The translations under genes were made by a program, and so were the position numbers. Under the pieces are notes generated by a model, which worked only from the letters and a program-made list of their open reading frames with translations, did not search any database and was not told the DNA's origin. A DNA stretch of 64,000 nucleotides, from the NCBI GenBank assembly GCA_022818135.1, contig JAFMSR010000018.1:38025734-38089733 (forward strand), in the 5' to 3' direction. Shown here in pieces: positions 10,501 through 23,904 of this stretch (position 1 is the first letter of the stretch; the number at the start of each line of letters is the position of its first letter). The stretch comes from Saxidomus purpurata. Taxonomy: Eukaryota; Mollusca; Bivalvia; Venerida; Veneridae.

Positions 10501-13460
10501 TTTCTGCAACCAACATCCAGCTCATCACAGCCATCAGCCGATCTGAAATCCATTTCATGATGAAATCTTCATTATATTCCCGATTGTTTAATATTTGGTG
10601 TGCATAATTATGTGTTTGACATGAACTCTACAATTTTTGGAGTCACCGGTTGAAGTACATGTTGCGGGTTCAACAGAAAGTGTGCCTGTGGGTAAGAAGG
10701 AGTCACAAGGAGCGGGTAGCTTTGTTAATCTCTGTCTCTATGTGTATATACATGAATTTCATCCTCAATGTAATTGCCTTTACAACATGAACAGTAATGT
10801 GAACTTGTATATTTTATTTAAAGTGACATTATGCTCATCTTACTGCACATAGTGTATTTTTGGTGACAGTTTTATAAAAGCAATTTTCGGTTGCTGTGCA
10901 TTTAAATGTGTTAAACTAATGATAATGCCGCATTAATATTTGAAGTTGGTGCTTTAGTAATTAAAAAAATGGACAAATGAAATAATAATTCCTTCCTTGG
11001 CAGTGATCTCCCTTGTGTTATTAGTGTTGCTCGGCAGTGGAAGGGAAGCTACTCCTGCATGCATTTGTTTATTTCTTAAATTGACTCTTCCATTCAAAAT
11101 AGGAAAAGTAATATTTGGAAAGTTATTATTTCATACTGGTAGCAGGAAAAGTTTGTTGTATTGGGTTAAAAGTTATTATTTCCTCTACCCTTTTCACACA
11201 CACCTATTTCAGCTGGAATTTTACTTAAAAACAATGTGCATAATGTCACTTTAATGCTCTTTATGAAATTGATTAGTTCAATAATGTACCAGTTACCTTT
11301 ACTGTAACAAGTTGCTGGTGCATAGATATGACTTAACTGGAATCAAGTCGTCATTAAACTTAATGGTAAAATAGTGTAAAATCTCACAAGATCTGTAATA
11401 CTGGAGTTCAAATACATGTACAGCACTGTGTGCCCTTTAGTGTGACACAAATGAAAGTATACAGGATATTAACACCCATTGTTTAGCAGTGAAAAAAGTA
11501 TGTTTTCTACAATAAGAAATAGTATTTTTGTAGTTTTATAATTTTAATGTACATGTATGTCCTTTATTGACTATGTCTTTAAGACATTAATAAGAAATGA
11601 TTAAATGATGGAAGTTAAAATGTCTTCTATGAAAATTTTGGAAGACACTCAAAATCCCCTTGGTCCAAAACTGGCATAGAAGCCATAATCCCTGCAATGG
11701 ATTTTACATTGTAATTTCAATAATTTTAATTTTCTTCAATCTGATGATTTGCTATAGTAAAGTAAAACTAGAGACAAATGAAACATTAAGTAAAAGTTTT
11801 TCATTCGATATATGCTTTTCCACTTATAAAATCATTGAGGGGATTATGACTACTATGCCATTGTCATAGAGTGTGAACTGGGTCACAGATGTTTGACATC
11901 TGTCTTCAAATTAATTCTATTCTCTTACAATATGTGCTGTGGTTGAAAGTTACATCACCTAACCATATAAAGATGGCCTTAAGATTGAAACAAACTTTTC
12001 AGATATCTTTGACATATTTCCTTCATACAGGGAACAAACTGTAAAATGTAATAAAATGTTTGGGCACGTAAGGTTTACCCTAACTGTATAAGCCTTGCTC
12101 AAAAAGTAAAGAAAAGTAAAAATAATTTTAAAAGTTTGTGACCTTTTTCTTTACATATTCATGAGCGCCATCTTTTGGATTTATTGTTGTTTAGAGCTTG
12201 AAAAGACCTATCCAAAAATGTATAGGTTTATGTACTTACCATAAGAAAGATATAAATTTTGAAGATTTTTGCTAGTGAAATAATTTCTGAAGTCGAGTGC
12301 TACCTTAAGGAACAGTTAACAAATAGGCATATGAGACCTTAACCAGACTTCCAGGGCATTGTGGTGCTCGACATGTTGACCATAGGTATCTAGTTTATTC
12401 TAATAAAACTTTTAAAAAGCTGTGATTCCCTCATTCATTTTAGCCCAAGATGTGTTCACAGTATGTGTTATTAAATAGCATAAATATATTAATGAAATAG
12501 AGATTATTATAGTTACATCTTTTTCAGGCAGTTTAGGGAGTTTTTGCTTTATACTTCTACTATGTACTGAGGCGTATTGAGGGGTAGGGGAAATAACTAT
12601 TAGTGATTTTTATTTTAGAATTTTGTACCTCAAACCTTGTTTATCTTCCCTCACATACATAACTGTACTTTGTCATAGGGTAAAAGTCTTTTATAGATGA
12701 ACTTGCATCTTTACCAGCCTTGCATATACATGTATATTATATAGCATACAATACATTATGTTCTTAGCTAGTATGTTGACAGTGCCTGCCTTACCCGTTT
12801 GTAACCTATATACTGCTGTAACCATCTTATTTCATTTGTAGAGAGAATACTAATTTATTAGCAGACAGTAAATATTTCTTCCAATCCTTGTTATCTAGTC
12901 TGTCAGTGTGGAATATACATTATACCTATTTTTCAAACTGGTCACTTTGAGATGTTATTGTCAAGATTAATCAAATAAATATGCTCATTTTTGTTGTATA
13001 ATGTGTCTATTCATGTTAATTACATAAAGAGGACTTGGTGCTAAACTGTAATAATCTAGTTGAGTTACAATATTTTGGCACCAAGTCAGCGATTTAAACA
13101 TTATTTACTGGAATCTCAGTTACTTATTTGAATCTCATTTTCATATTTTCTTGCAGAGAAAGTTTACTATAGAATATAACAGGCGTATATATCATATAGC
13201 AGTCAATGTGGGATGAATTCAAATCATTTATCATAGATTTTATTTTATTTAAGTCTTTAAAGGGATATTACCTTTCAAAGTGACCGTCACAATTTAAAAG
13301 AAAACATTAGTCACTGATTTATTCTACTTGAAAAATGAACATTGCCAAAGTTTTAACAAAAATATATGAATCTGTATCACAGTTTGATTCCCATTGAATA
13401 TATAGAGAAAATCAGTTAAAATCTTCTTTGACTACTGGCAAGCATGGAAAAGCCGATGGA
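10501..13460 (+). other. Probable MCTP 3' UTR and downstream DNA
   Basis: No protein-coding exon is recognisable after the TAG at 10500. The stretch is AT-rich, with a TTAA MITE at 10822-11250 and several AATAAA hexamers, so the true polyadenylation site cannot be chosen from sequence alone. A short open frame near 10637-10735 looks composition-driven. Confidence 0.45.
10822..11250. mobile_element. TTAA-flanked MITE (piggyBac-like ends), copy 1
   Basis: The element begins AGTGACATTATGC and ends with the exact complement GCATAATGTCACT. TTAA sits directly outside at 10818-10821 and 11251-11254. A second copy lies at 43273-43677. No transposase is encoded, and the short open frame inside is not conserved in the second copy. 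Confidence 0.88.
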
Positions 13461-13467
13461 TTTTTTA

Positions 13468-13516
<49 letters not shown>

Positions 13517-13581
13517 TTTTTTTTTTAATTTTTCCCCCCCCCCCCCCAAAAAAAAAAAATTTTTTTTTTTTTTTTTTTTTT

Positions 13582-13659
<78 letters not shown>

Positions 13660-13683
13660 TTTATTTTTATATTATATTTTTAT

Positions 13684-13736
<53 letters not shown>

Positions 13737-13769
13737 AAAAAAATATTAATTATTAAATAATTATAATAT

Positions 13770-13804
<35 letters not shown>

Positions 13805-13986
13805 TTTTTTTTTTTTTTTTTTATATTTTTATTTTTTTAATAAATAAATAATTAAAATTTTATTTTTTTATTTTTCCCCCCCCCCCCCCCCAAAAAAAAA
13901 AAAAAAAAAAAAAAAAACAATAAAATACACATTTTTTTTTTTTATTTTATTTTATATTTTAAACCTTCTCCCCCCCCCCCCCCCCC

Positions 13987-14023
<37 letters not shown>

Positions 14024-14114
14024 ACTAACAAAAAAAAAAAAAAAAAAAAATAATAAAATATTATAATAATATTTTTTTTTTATTTTATTTTTTTTTTTTT
14101 TTTTTTTTTTTTTT

Positions 14115-14151
<37 letters not shown>

Positions 14152-14160
14152 TTTATTTTA

Positions 14161-14192
<32 letters not shown>

Positions 14193-14338
14193 TTCAAAAT
14201 AATTTTATTATAAAAAATTTTTTAATAAATAAATAAAAAAAAAAAAAAAAAAAAATAAATATAATTATATAAAAATATTTTTTTTTTTTTTTTTTTTTTT
14301 TATTATTTTTTTTTTTTATTTTTTAATTATTTATTTAT

Positions 14339-14421
<83 letters not shown>

Positions 14422-14439
14422 CCCCCCCCCCCCCCCCCC
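13461..14439. other. Homopolymer tract (poly A, T and C), probable assembly artefact
   Basis: Nearly 1 kb is made almost only of long A, T and C runs with sporadic other bases; G is absent. C runs of 13-18 follow T or precede A repeatedly. No natural repeat I know looks like this; an unresolved consensus from noisy long reads over a simple repeat is the likeliest cause. Confidence 0.8.
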
Positions 14440-15270
14440 TATCCTAGTCAAAAATAGAGATTCAATCCTTTCTAATTATTAAGTGCATTTCAATAGGAGA
14501 AGTAACTTGGCATAATTAATTTTTTTTACATGTTTTCAAAGCATTTACTAAGTTTTAATGTTTGTTCTTTAATGTAACTCAATTTGGAAATTTTGAAGGG
14601 TAGTATAACTTTACTATAGTCCTTGTCATTTACATAGAAAAATATTTAAAAGTTATTGTATGTATATCAGTTTGTTTAAAGACTTTATTTCCTTTGATAA
14701 GTAATTTGGCAGGTATATATACACATAATTATAATAATTGTACCTTAAAACATTTAATTCATTCAGTATAGAAAGGCAGTTAACTCAATTTTGTACCAAA
14801 CCAACTTCATGTTTTTAAAAAAAAATGATTTTTGGGGCTAAAATTCCAAACTGCTGTATTCCATTTTTTTTATAGAAAGATGGTAACATGCTGAACATAA
14901 AAGATCTGGATATTAATTTTTATTCTATTGTTTTTCAAGATTTTTTTTACTAAGTTGGTCATTTCATATGCATCAACAAGTTCTATTTTTAAACTTTCAT
15001 TTTTACGTTGGCCCAACTTGTAAAGTGCTATATGTGACCATTAAGTCTATAAACTTTCACACTACCTTTAGTAATAAAAAATAGTAGCCTAAAAATCAAT
15101 ACATTCAAACTTTTCTGGCTCTGTAAGACAGTTAAAATTTCGAGGGTTGACTGCAAAACTGTTGTAACTTGTATGAAATAAAGAAGGACTGATGACAGTT
15201 TTGCAGTCAACCCTCATGAGTTTTAAAGTATTGATGCAGAGATCTAAAAAAGTTTTTTCTGACATTTTTT
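14440..15270. other. AT-rich intergenic DNA with a foldback
   Basis: No gene is seen. The only structure is the inverted repeat at 15142-15215. Confidence 0.5.
15142..15215. repeat. Inverted repeat, 21-bp arms
   Basis: GAGGGTTGACTGCAAAACTG on the left (15142-15162) and its complement at 15195-15215, with a 32-bp spacer. Weaker complementarity (ATCAATAC/GTATTGAT) extends outward, so this is probably a foldback remnant. Confidence 0.8.
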
Positions 15271-15488
15271 TATGCTCCCCAAGGGTGGGCATATTAAAAT
15301 CGCAACGTCGTTCCATGTGTCTGTCCTTCCATTTTTTTCGTGTCCGGGCTGTAACTTGGTCTTGCATTGAAGGATTTTAAAATAATTGGGCACAAATGTT
15401 CAGTACATCAAGACAACGCGTCGTGTGCAAGACCCACATCCCTACCTCAAAGGTCAAGGTCACACTTAGAGTTTAAAGGTAATGGATT

Positions 15489-15490
<2 letters not shown>

Positions 15491-15526
<36 letters not shown>
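15491..15526. repeat. (TA)n microsatellite
   Basis: An uninterrupted TA dinucleotide run of about 36 bp, left of the palindrome at 15573-15659. Confidence 0.95.
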
Positions 15527-15532
<6 letters not shown>

Positions 15533-15572
15533 ATGAAAATAATGACACTATATGAGTTTTCTATTTGTATTT

Positions 15573-15659
15573 GTTTCACTATATCATCAGGGCAAATATG
15601 CATACATATAAATTACCGTAATTTATATTGTATGCTATATTTGCCCTGTGTAGTGAAAC
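15573..15659. repeat. Near-perfect palindrome between two TA microsatellites
   Basis: The arms run GTTTCACTATATCATCAGGG and AAATATGCATACATATAAATTAC against their complement, with the centre at about 15616 and almost no spacer. A second TA run follows at 15675-15694. Confidence 0.85.
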
Positions 15660-16854
15660 CGGTGGCAAATAAAGATATATATATATATATATATGCACAC
15701 ATTTGTGTCCAGATTGTAACTCATGGCATGTCATGCATTGATGGATTTTAGAATTACTTGGCACAAATGTTCAGCTCTTCAAGACGATGTGTCATGTGCA
15801 AAAACCACGTCCCTACCTCAAAGGTCAAGGTCACACTTTGAGTTTAAAAGTTATGGAATCCTGATACATTGTAACTCTGTCATGCATGGAAGGATTTTAA
15901 AGTTACATGACACATTTGTTGAGCACATGGAGATGACATGTCACGTGCAAGTCCTGCGTCCTTACCTTAGAGGTCAAGGTCACACTTAAAGGTCAGACAT
16001 TTTAAATCCTGTATGATATGCACATGTTTAGTCTGGATGGTAACTCATGTTATATATTGAAGGATTTTGAAATGAATTGGAACAAATGCTCAGCACATGC
16101 AAAATTGAAGTGCCCTACCCTGTGTCAAAGGGTAAATGTTTATGATTTCACTTAAATTGTAATAGCAGCAAATTACAAAAAACAGAGACAATTAATTCAC
16201 TGCCATAACTTAGAAATATAAAATATATGAAAAATGTATGAAAAATGTATGAAAATTTTACATCTTTTAACAAATATTTATGTGCTACAGTTTGTAATTT
16301 GTTTATTTTGATGTATTTATTTATGACAAATTTCATGAAATTTACAACTTTTGCATATCCTTTGTATCATAGCAACACATTTCATCTCTTTCATAGTTTC
16401 CGACAAACATTAGAACCTTTAAATTTTACAACATGCATTACAGTCATCTAGTTTAATAAAGATTTTCTGAAACTTGAAAAAAAAATGGGGCAATTTAATG
16501 TGACCTCATATTGAAAATCATGTTTTTAAACAGAAATATTGCAATAGCAATAAACTTCTACATGGTTCCCATTTTGTTACATGATAATGTATATATTACT
16601 GTCCAGAGATTGTAAATGTTATATTTGCTTCTTGTGATGTATATATGATAATCCTTAGAGGAGATTGTGCTCAAATCATCTTATCTATATCATTGTTTTA
16701 TAGTTGTTGATTTTAACCTCTGGCCCAGGAAGAATTTGAGGTAACTGTGCTATAATTGTGAAAATAAGATCTGTTGTTAAGTGTGTAGAAACCAGAATGA
16801 TACCTGTTTTCAGGAATGACTACTAGAGTTGTGCTGATTGATTGATCAATTATG

Positions 16855-17130
16855 TGTCCCCCCTATACTGAGGGAGACTTTCTGTTTTTGCCTTGGATGT
16901 CTGTTCTCTGTTGTTGGTATGTCCGTCACAAATCCTGTCCAATTCAAACCTAAGGAACTTTTTGAAGAACTTTAACTGAGAAACCACTCAAATGACTTTG
17001 AAATAATATGAATTTCACCATATCAACACATTGTTTAGATCACATGTTTTAGTCACCTCTGCCATGGTCAAGGTCACACTTTGGTGGAAGCTTAGGTGGC
17101 TGTATGTAGCTTCATATCTTTTGTCCTGGA
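16855..17130. mobile_element. Fragment of a GTCC-rich interspersed element
   Basis: CCCCCCTATACTGAGGGAGA begins a unit with TGTTGTTGGTATGTCCGTCA and a CATGGTCAAGGTCACACTTT block, like other elements in this window. The boundaries are unclear, and its right side runs into the 20-bp minisatellite. Confidence 0.45.
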
Positions 17131-17164
17131 CTGATGAAGGAGTTTAAAAAACTTTTCATTACAT

Positions 17165-17865
17165 CAACACACTGTTCACAATATCAGCATACTGTTCACT
17201 ATATCAAGAAAATGATCACAATAGCAAGACAGTATCAAGACAGTGTTAACTATATCAACACAATGTTCACTATATCAACACAATGTTCACTATATCAAGA
17301 AAATGTTCACTATATCAACACAATGCTCACTATACCAACACAATGTTCACTATACCAAGACAATGTTCACTATATCAAGAAACTGCTCACAATATCAAGA
17401 CAATGTTCACTATATCAAGAAACTGCTCACAATATCAAAAGAATGTTCACTTTATCAAGAAACTGCTCATAATATCAAGAAAGTATCAAGACAATGTTCA
17501 CTATATCAAGAAACTGCTCACAATATCAAAAGAATGTTCACTATATCAAGAAACTTCTCACAATATCAAGAAAGTATCAAGACAATGGTCACTTTATCAA
17601 GAAACTGCTCACAATATCAAACAAGTATCAAGACAATGCTCAAACTATTTAGACAATGTTCACTATACCAAGACAATGTTCACTATATCAGGACAATGTT
17701 CACTATTTCAAGACAATGTTCACTATATCAACACAATGTTCACTATATCAGGACAATGTTCACTATATCAGGACCATAATAAGACAATATTCACTATATC
17801 AAGACAATGTTCACTATATCAAGACAATGTTCACTATATCCAGACAATGTTCACTATATCAGGAC
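17165..17865. repeat. 20-bp minisatellite, about 35 copies
   Basis: The unit is CAATGTTCACTATATCAAGA with variants (CTGCTCACAATATCAAGA). Since 20 is not a multiple of three and the unit holds no stop in any + frame, all three frames stay open and produce overlapping artefact ORFs of 87-195 codons. Confidence 0.95.
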
Positions 17866-18345
17866 AGTGAACAGACAGTATGGGACCTACTTAAGGTCAC
17901 TCTTTGGGACTTAAGATAATGTGACTATATTTCATGTCCCCTCTGGTAAAAGACCAAGGCTTTTTTAAGCAGCCAGATAACATTGGAAATGTGAAAGTAA
18001 CACTTGGATAGTAAATAAAATTGTTTCAGTTCAAGGCTTTATCTGTACCAAGCCACTGAAGCATAATAAAACACTGTCACACAGAAATCTACCTTCCATG
18101 GTTTCCATGGTGATAAGGAGAGTGAACATGTTTGCCAGGTTTCATTGCAAAACTAAAAAGAAGACTGAAGAAGAAATGTGTGCACCTGATAATCTTACCA
18201 TTTACCCCTGTCAAATTCATTTTAGTGCTGAAATGAATAAACAAATGCTTTTTACAAGTTCAGTATAATTTATTGCATTCATGTCATGGTGAGATAATTT
18301 ATTGATCAAATGAATTTATAAGTGTTACACTTGTTGCACTTGTTA

Positions 18346-18662
18346 TGTCTCCCACCTAGTGGTGTGGGAGACAGATTGATTTAGTGCTGTCTGTCTGTCA
18401 CAAAAAATTATTCACACAACTCCTCCTTCATGCCTGGATAGATTTTATTGATATGGTAGCAATTCTGAGCGGAGTTAATGTCCTTTTTCTTAAACCCTAA
18501 CCCTAAGTTTGTCCACTCAACTCCTCTTACACCACCAGGCGGATTTCAACCAAACTTCTTTTGAGGGCCATTAACATGAAAATAAGTTGTTTTGAATTAT
18601 TTGTAATTCATGACATACACACCTGTCAATGCTCCAGTGTAAAGTGGTGGGAGACATGCAGT
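18346..18662. mobile_element. Short element with GTCTCCCAC ends
   Basis: ATGTCTCCCACC on the left and GGTGGGAGACATGC on the right are complementary at about 11 bp. The interior holds CTGTCTGTCTGTCAC and poor reading frames. Confidence 0.6.
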
Positions 18663-20399
18663 TTTTTTCTGAAAAACAACCTCTAGACTCTAGTTGTTGA
18701 CTGTGCCTATTACATTGCGAAATGAAACTGAGAAAATCTCCATTGTGAATGTAATAAAAAGGGCCTTTTATTTTAATATTTTATGAAACAGTTATTCATG
18801 TTTCTCTGATGACAAATCATGTACTGCCAGTGCATGTGAAGGTTGATGTTCTTGTGGTTTTAGGTCTGATATGTTTTCTACAGTAATATCAATGAAATTC
18901 ATAAAGTAACATTTTGGGATGATGTCTTACACCATTCCTGATTTTTAGCATTGTTTATCAGGTCATTGACTTTTCCATTTACATCTTTACATCATGTATT
19001 GATTACTACAACACATGCAATTTGTCTGCCCTCAAAATTGGGTCATTAATCATTGCTCAGACATTCCATTAATGTAGTTTTGGTATGTTTAAGTTAGGGT
19101 ATAAAATTAAATATAGAACATTTTTCAACCTGTCCTTACTTGATTATAGTTTTGGGTAGATTATCTATGGAAATAAATGTAATAATAATATTATTTGGTA
19201 ACAACTAAGAACTTGTGATTTTCTTTTGTGATAGCTTTAATGTGGGCCAGTTGAAGGTTTGGTATTTTGTTTTACATATACATTGTACATTTAATAATTT
19301 CCTCTTGTATATATTGTTAAACCTTTACTATGAAAGAGAGATTACATCTCATTTTACATGTGAATACTGATAAATGATTAAAGATGAACAAAGTCTTACA
19401 TGTTTTTGTGGGTTACTTTTATTATATAGCTAGCATAATTTATAGGGTGTGATGCATTGAATCGGGAACTTAGTATGAGATTGTGACAGGATGACTGAAA
19501 AAGTAAACAAAGTAAGAGAAAGAGTTGATTTTATACTCTCTTAAAAAAAGGGCATTGTCCAGTCACAAACTAAACACCACGTGTACATCTTTACACCCTA
19601 GATAACATTGCCATACGGTTTCTGGAGTCTATGTGATATACTTTCGAGGCTACAGGCGACACAAACACACTGAAGATGACTATTTTCACTAATTCAAGGA
19701 TCAGAACTCTGCCTTTACAAGATGCAGGCACAATCGAAACCCCATGTGCATATAACTTTACATCTTGCCCGAATATCGTTACTGTCTGTGTCCAGTATTT
19801 TCCCGAGTTACATGTTCATGCAACACAAACTCATAAATGCCGATTTTTACTTTATCAATTAAAAGACCATAACCCGGGTCCGTAACACTGACATTACTTG
19901 GCCTTTACTGGGCACAGCCATACACAACATATCTGGTGCACAACAGACTAACATTACTGTAACTTGAGTTTCATGACTCAATGTTACACGCAACACAAAA
20001 TGTAGTTCACACTCGCTGACGGACGGACAAAGGCAAACAATTGCGCCCCTCCCGTCACCCCCGTGAACACATCAGAAAATTTGGGGCTTCCGTAACTAGG
20101 TCTATAGTAGGACCATATTTAAACTAAATATGGTTATTTTTCGGTCGTCTGCTATATCTCTATTAATGTTTGTTTGACCTCTGTGATTAGTGGGTAGTGA
20201 TGCATAAGCACGATATGTGTTCCCGTGAAGATTATTTTTTCATACCTGAAACATTTTGCTAGAATGTGGAATTACACATACAAAATTTCGTGCATGTCCA
20301 TTTGTCTTTACAGTCACTGTTGCCTCTGCATACGCCTACACGGTTTATTTTGAAAACTAAACAGGAAGCAAGGTCGACGGGTGTTTTGTCTTATTTTTT

Positions 20400-20640
20400 A
20401 GCTCACCTGAGCACGAAGTTCTCAAATGTGAGCCATCGCTATCGTCTGTCAGCTGTCTGTCTGTCGTCACTTACCTTGTAAGCACTTTAGATGCCTTATG
20501 TTTAGTCCAATCATCATGAAAATTGGTCGGGATATTTTTCTCAACGACATCTCTAATGAGTTCGAAACTGGATCACGTGGGGTCAAAAACTAGGTCACCA
20601 GGTCAAATCATAGGCCTTTTGAACAGTAGAGGTCACATTT
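20400..20640 (+). mobile_element. Interspersed element fragment starting AGCTCACCTGAGC
   Basis: A short terminal palindrome AGCTCACCTGAGC is followed by CGTCTGTCAGCTGTCTGTCT and a block with GGTCAAAAACTAGGTCACCA. A related right end (CTCAAGTGAGCTAAA) occurs near 58912. The right edge is not defined. Confidence 0.5.
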
Positions 20641-21751
20641 TGTACTGAGTTGACCGAGCTTATTCTGTTCCCATAATGCCAACAAGACAATCAATATAAC
20701 AAGAACTATCTTTAAAAAGATGATCGGGGCAATTTTGAGTACATGAAAGCGTTCGGTGGCTAGATTTTGTAGTAAAAATATCTATACAACTATCATTGAA
20801 ACAGAAATTGGATGGTCCTTTATGAAAACTGTTCTTTTAAAGTAATGGTCGTATGAGTTAGCAATGAACATATTTTCAAAAACTTATCATATCCATAACC
20901 GTTAAGCCATGATTTACCAAACTTCTTTATGCTCTTTCAAACGTTTGCTTTGATGTAGGCAGATTCTTTCTATCAAAGCCAAAATAAACAAATTATTACA
21001 TTTCCTAAACTTCTGACTTGCTTTTGAAATAGTTTTACGGATGACCCTCATTTATAAAAGATTGTTCAAATTCATGGCCATCAGAAACGGGTTCAGTTTA
21101 CCGATTTTTTCAGAAATGTTTTTTGAGTGACTTCTTATCAAAACGGTTCAAATTACTCCTGCCTTCGTATTAGTTTACTTGGGTGCAGATTACCTTCTTT
21201 CTCTTCCTTTTTTCTTCTTCTCTTCTTCTCGGAAGCTGTTATTGCTTCAGACGTAGATCCAACTTGAGTATGCCGTATACTGATGCCTCCCCGATAAATG
21301 AGGTAAATAAGTATAATGGAAATTGTTAAAGTACGCGTCCCCATCACTTCGCGTTACAACATTACACCGGGCTTTATAATTTAATAAAAGAGAAATAATG
21401 AGTTTTAAGTTGATCCGATTATTTGTCTTGTTATTACTTTTTAATGTTATGTTTATTTGTATACGTAAAGATCCTGAAACGTTTGTGCACTGAAAACGGA
21501 AAATATTCGATTATCTATCGGTTATTTATCCCTCAATTGTAGGAAATAATAATCTACCTCAAGTAGCGAAAGTTAAAATTGTCCCTATAATGGATTTTGT
21601 CTATCGTAAATAATGATTTTTAAGAGCGCCCACTCTTAACACTTACACGAAAAATACACAAGATTTGTGGTATTTGGATAAGAATAAATATATTTCTTTT
21701 GCTAGCTACTGGTTGTTCGTGTGTTTTAAAGCTTTAGGGATCAACGTAGCT

Positions 21752-21847
21752 ATGCCGACGGCGGGATTTCAGCGGGCCTGGTCAACACAATATGGAGATG
21801 ATTATAGCAGAAGAAGAATTTGGAATCACCACCAGAAGAGTAAAAAG
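21752..21847 (+). CDS. Unrecognised gene, first coding exon
   Basis: Encodes MPTAGFQRAWSTQYGDDYSR and ends HHQKSKK before the donor aag|gtatgt (32 codons, phase 0). An in-frame ATG at 21665 could extend it, but the upstream residues look like UTR. Confidence 0.65.
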
Positions 21848-23871
21848 GTATGTTTCAGTTTGTTTATTATTATCTTCATACAAAAAACATTTCAGTATAG
21901 AAATTTGTCAGCCCATTATTGTGATTCGATGAAGATCACGTAGCTCAGGGTGACACGCGCAACTCTGCTATAAGAGATGTAGGTGGTATTTAGAGGGTCT
22001 GATTATTTACGTCTCTTTTAGAGACCGTCTACATGTCGTTACGGCACATGGACTTGAAACCGCTATGTACTTTTCACTGATTGACGGTCATGGGTTCGAG
22101 CCCCACAACCGAGCTAACTCTTAGTTTGGTAATGTAATATCGGTCTTTCCTAGGAACGATGGTTAGGTTACCTGACCTACCGTATTGATGAAAAGGCCGT
22201 CAAACACAAAAAAAGCACGCGCAACTTTGTTTGGGAATATGACGACAGAGTATAGGTGGTGATAGAAGGTCGCCGTTATTGTTTTGGGTGCCATTTACGG
22301 TAGTATTAAGACTGCGCAGTATACGATACAGCTTTTGTTTTTAAATGTCATCATACTTTCAACTATTGTCATAGAACGCGAATTTAATATATGTTTAGAT
22401 AGGTCTGTCCTTATTGAAACTATTCCTAATTAAAAAGCGTCAGTCCAAAGCACATTGAACATGTTAGCCAGATGACCCCGTCCCCCACCCAGTGAGTTGC
22501 AAGGCCTCCTCTTACTGCAGATACCGCATATTGCCGCGCCCTCACAGCACCGCATGATATGGTGGCCGCCCGCACTTAGAGGCTCCGGGTATTTGGTTGC
22601 CCTGTATTACATTGATCAAAGTTTACGAAGTAAGAATTTTGTAACACTGTTGTTTCTATTTTATTCCGTTAAACGTGATACAGTCTCTGAAGTTAACGCT
22701 TCGCTAAAAATAGAACACGCTGACTTAAAAATGCACCACACCAGAGCATGGGGAGATCGAAAATTTAGATACATGTACATATTTATTATTATGTAATTAG
22801 ATATGTGTGGTAAAAAGAGCAGCGAAAATTCAAGACAAAATATCTTTTGGCTACTGGCATTTTTACACAATTTTGCTAAATAATCATCTTTGGATAATGC
22901 AGTAAGGTAAAACAAAACTCCCACGGTCGGCCAATAAAATAAAATAAGGAAGTGAAAATAGCAGTATAGAACAAAGCGTGGAAATTTTTGTATTATCCAC
23001 TTATTTATTTATATCTTCCTACGTATATAACGCTTTTCAATTTTTATACAAAGAAATTCATAATAAGCTTTGCCCATATTTCAAATAATCTGACAAAATA
23101 ATTACATTATTACTGTTTTTAAATATCAATCACTTTAGAACACCTTTCAGAAATACAATGAACCTTTGTTCAAATAAACGCAAGAAATATTGTGTTTTCA
23201 TTGTTATATCGGTTTTTGACAAAGAAAAGCCCCCAACTTCCAACAGAGTCTACGATTAATTATATTTATTTACATTGCAAACAATTTAAATCCTAAATCA
23301 TTCGATTTTCCGGTTTGTGACAGTAAAATAACGTTTATGACACGTTTTTAATTAAAGTTTAAAAGCGTACATCATTAAATGTTTTCCCCTGAAAGAAACG
23401 GGAGGTACAAAGTAGGTCCTTAAAAGGTTTAGAATAAAACCATGTCTGTTAGGGGGTATTTGGAGTTTATAAAAAGTTATGGGATTCCGGAACCCTGACC
23501 AAAATTCAGACAAAGCGGAGCTATGCTGTTCCATATAGGGTGACACGGTGGTCAAGTGGAACGCTCTGGACTACCAATCCGGACGCCCCCGGTTCAAGTC
23601 CTAAAGTCAACGTCAAAGTCAAAAACCTTTATTTCGCTCATATCATGCAAGTATACATGACAAAAAGATGTGATATACGAGAGAAGTTTCATACATGAGG
23701 CTCATTCAAACATGAATAATATAATGATATAATTTTACACATGTGGAAAAATATATAGCTTGTTTTACATGATGATCATAATTGTGTCATAAAGTATAAT
23801 ACATTTCAACTGTAATCTTAAATGACTGAATCATTAACCCGTGGAGAGTCTTTTTAAAAACAACCTTATAA

Positions 23872-23904
<33 letters not shown>

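Larger units (their letters stand above)
15277..16110 (+). mobile_element. Interspersed element with CAAGGTCACAC blocks
   Basis: It starts near ATGCTCCCCAAGGGTGGGCA. Three diverged internal blocks each contain TTGAAGGATTTTA-like sequence, CACAAATGTTCAG, and AAAGGTCAAGGTCACAC. A palindromic insertion flanked by TA repeats interrupts it. No ORF is convincing. The right boundary is uncertain. Confidence 0.6.
17920..21751. other. Intergenic region with element fragments
   Basis: No coding exon is recognised. Element fragments are listed separately (18350-18665, 20400-20640). CCCTAACCCTAAG near 18495 is only two telomere-like units. The sequence just before 21752 may hold the 5' UTR of the downstream gene. 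Confidence 0.45.

Noticed and set aside
10637..10735. Possible alternative MCTP C-terminal exon
   Set aside because: No convincing acceptor and no family similarity; the stop at 10500 fits the expected end.
10997..11254. 85-codon ORF in the MCTP 3' flank
   Set aside because: It lies within the TTAA MITE and the frame is not kept in the second copy.
17134..17919. Overlapping plus-strand ORFs rich in ISRQCSLYQ-like peptides
   Set aside because: By-products of the 20-bp minisatellite, open in all frames.
18490..18510. Telomere-like CCCTAACCCTAAG
   Set aside because: Only two units, within an interspersed element.
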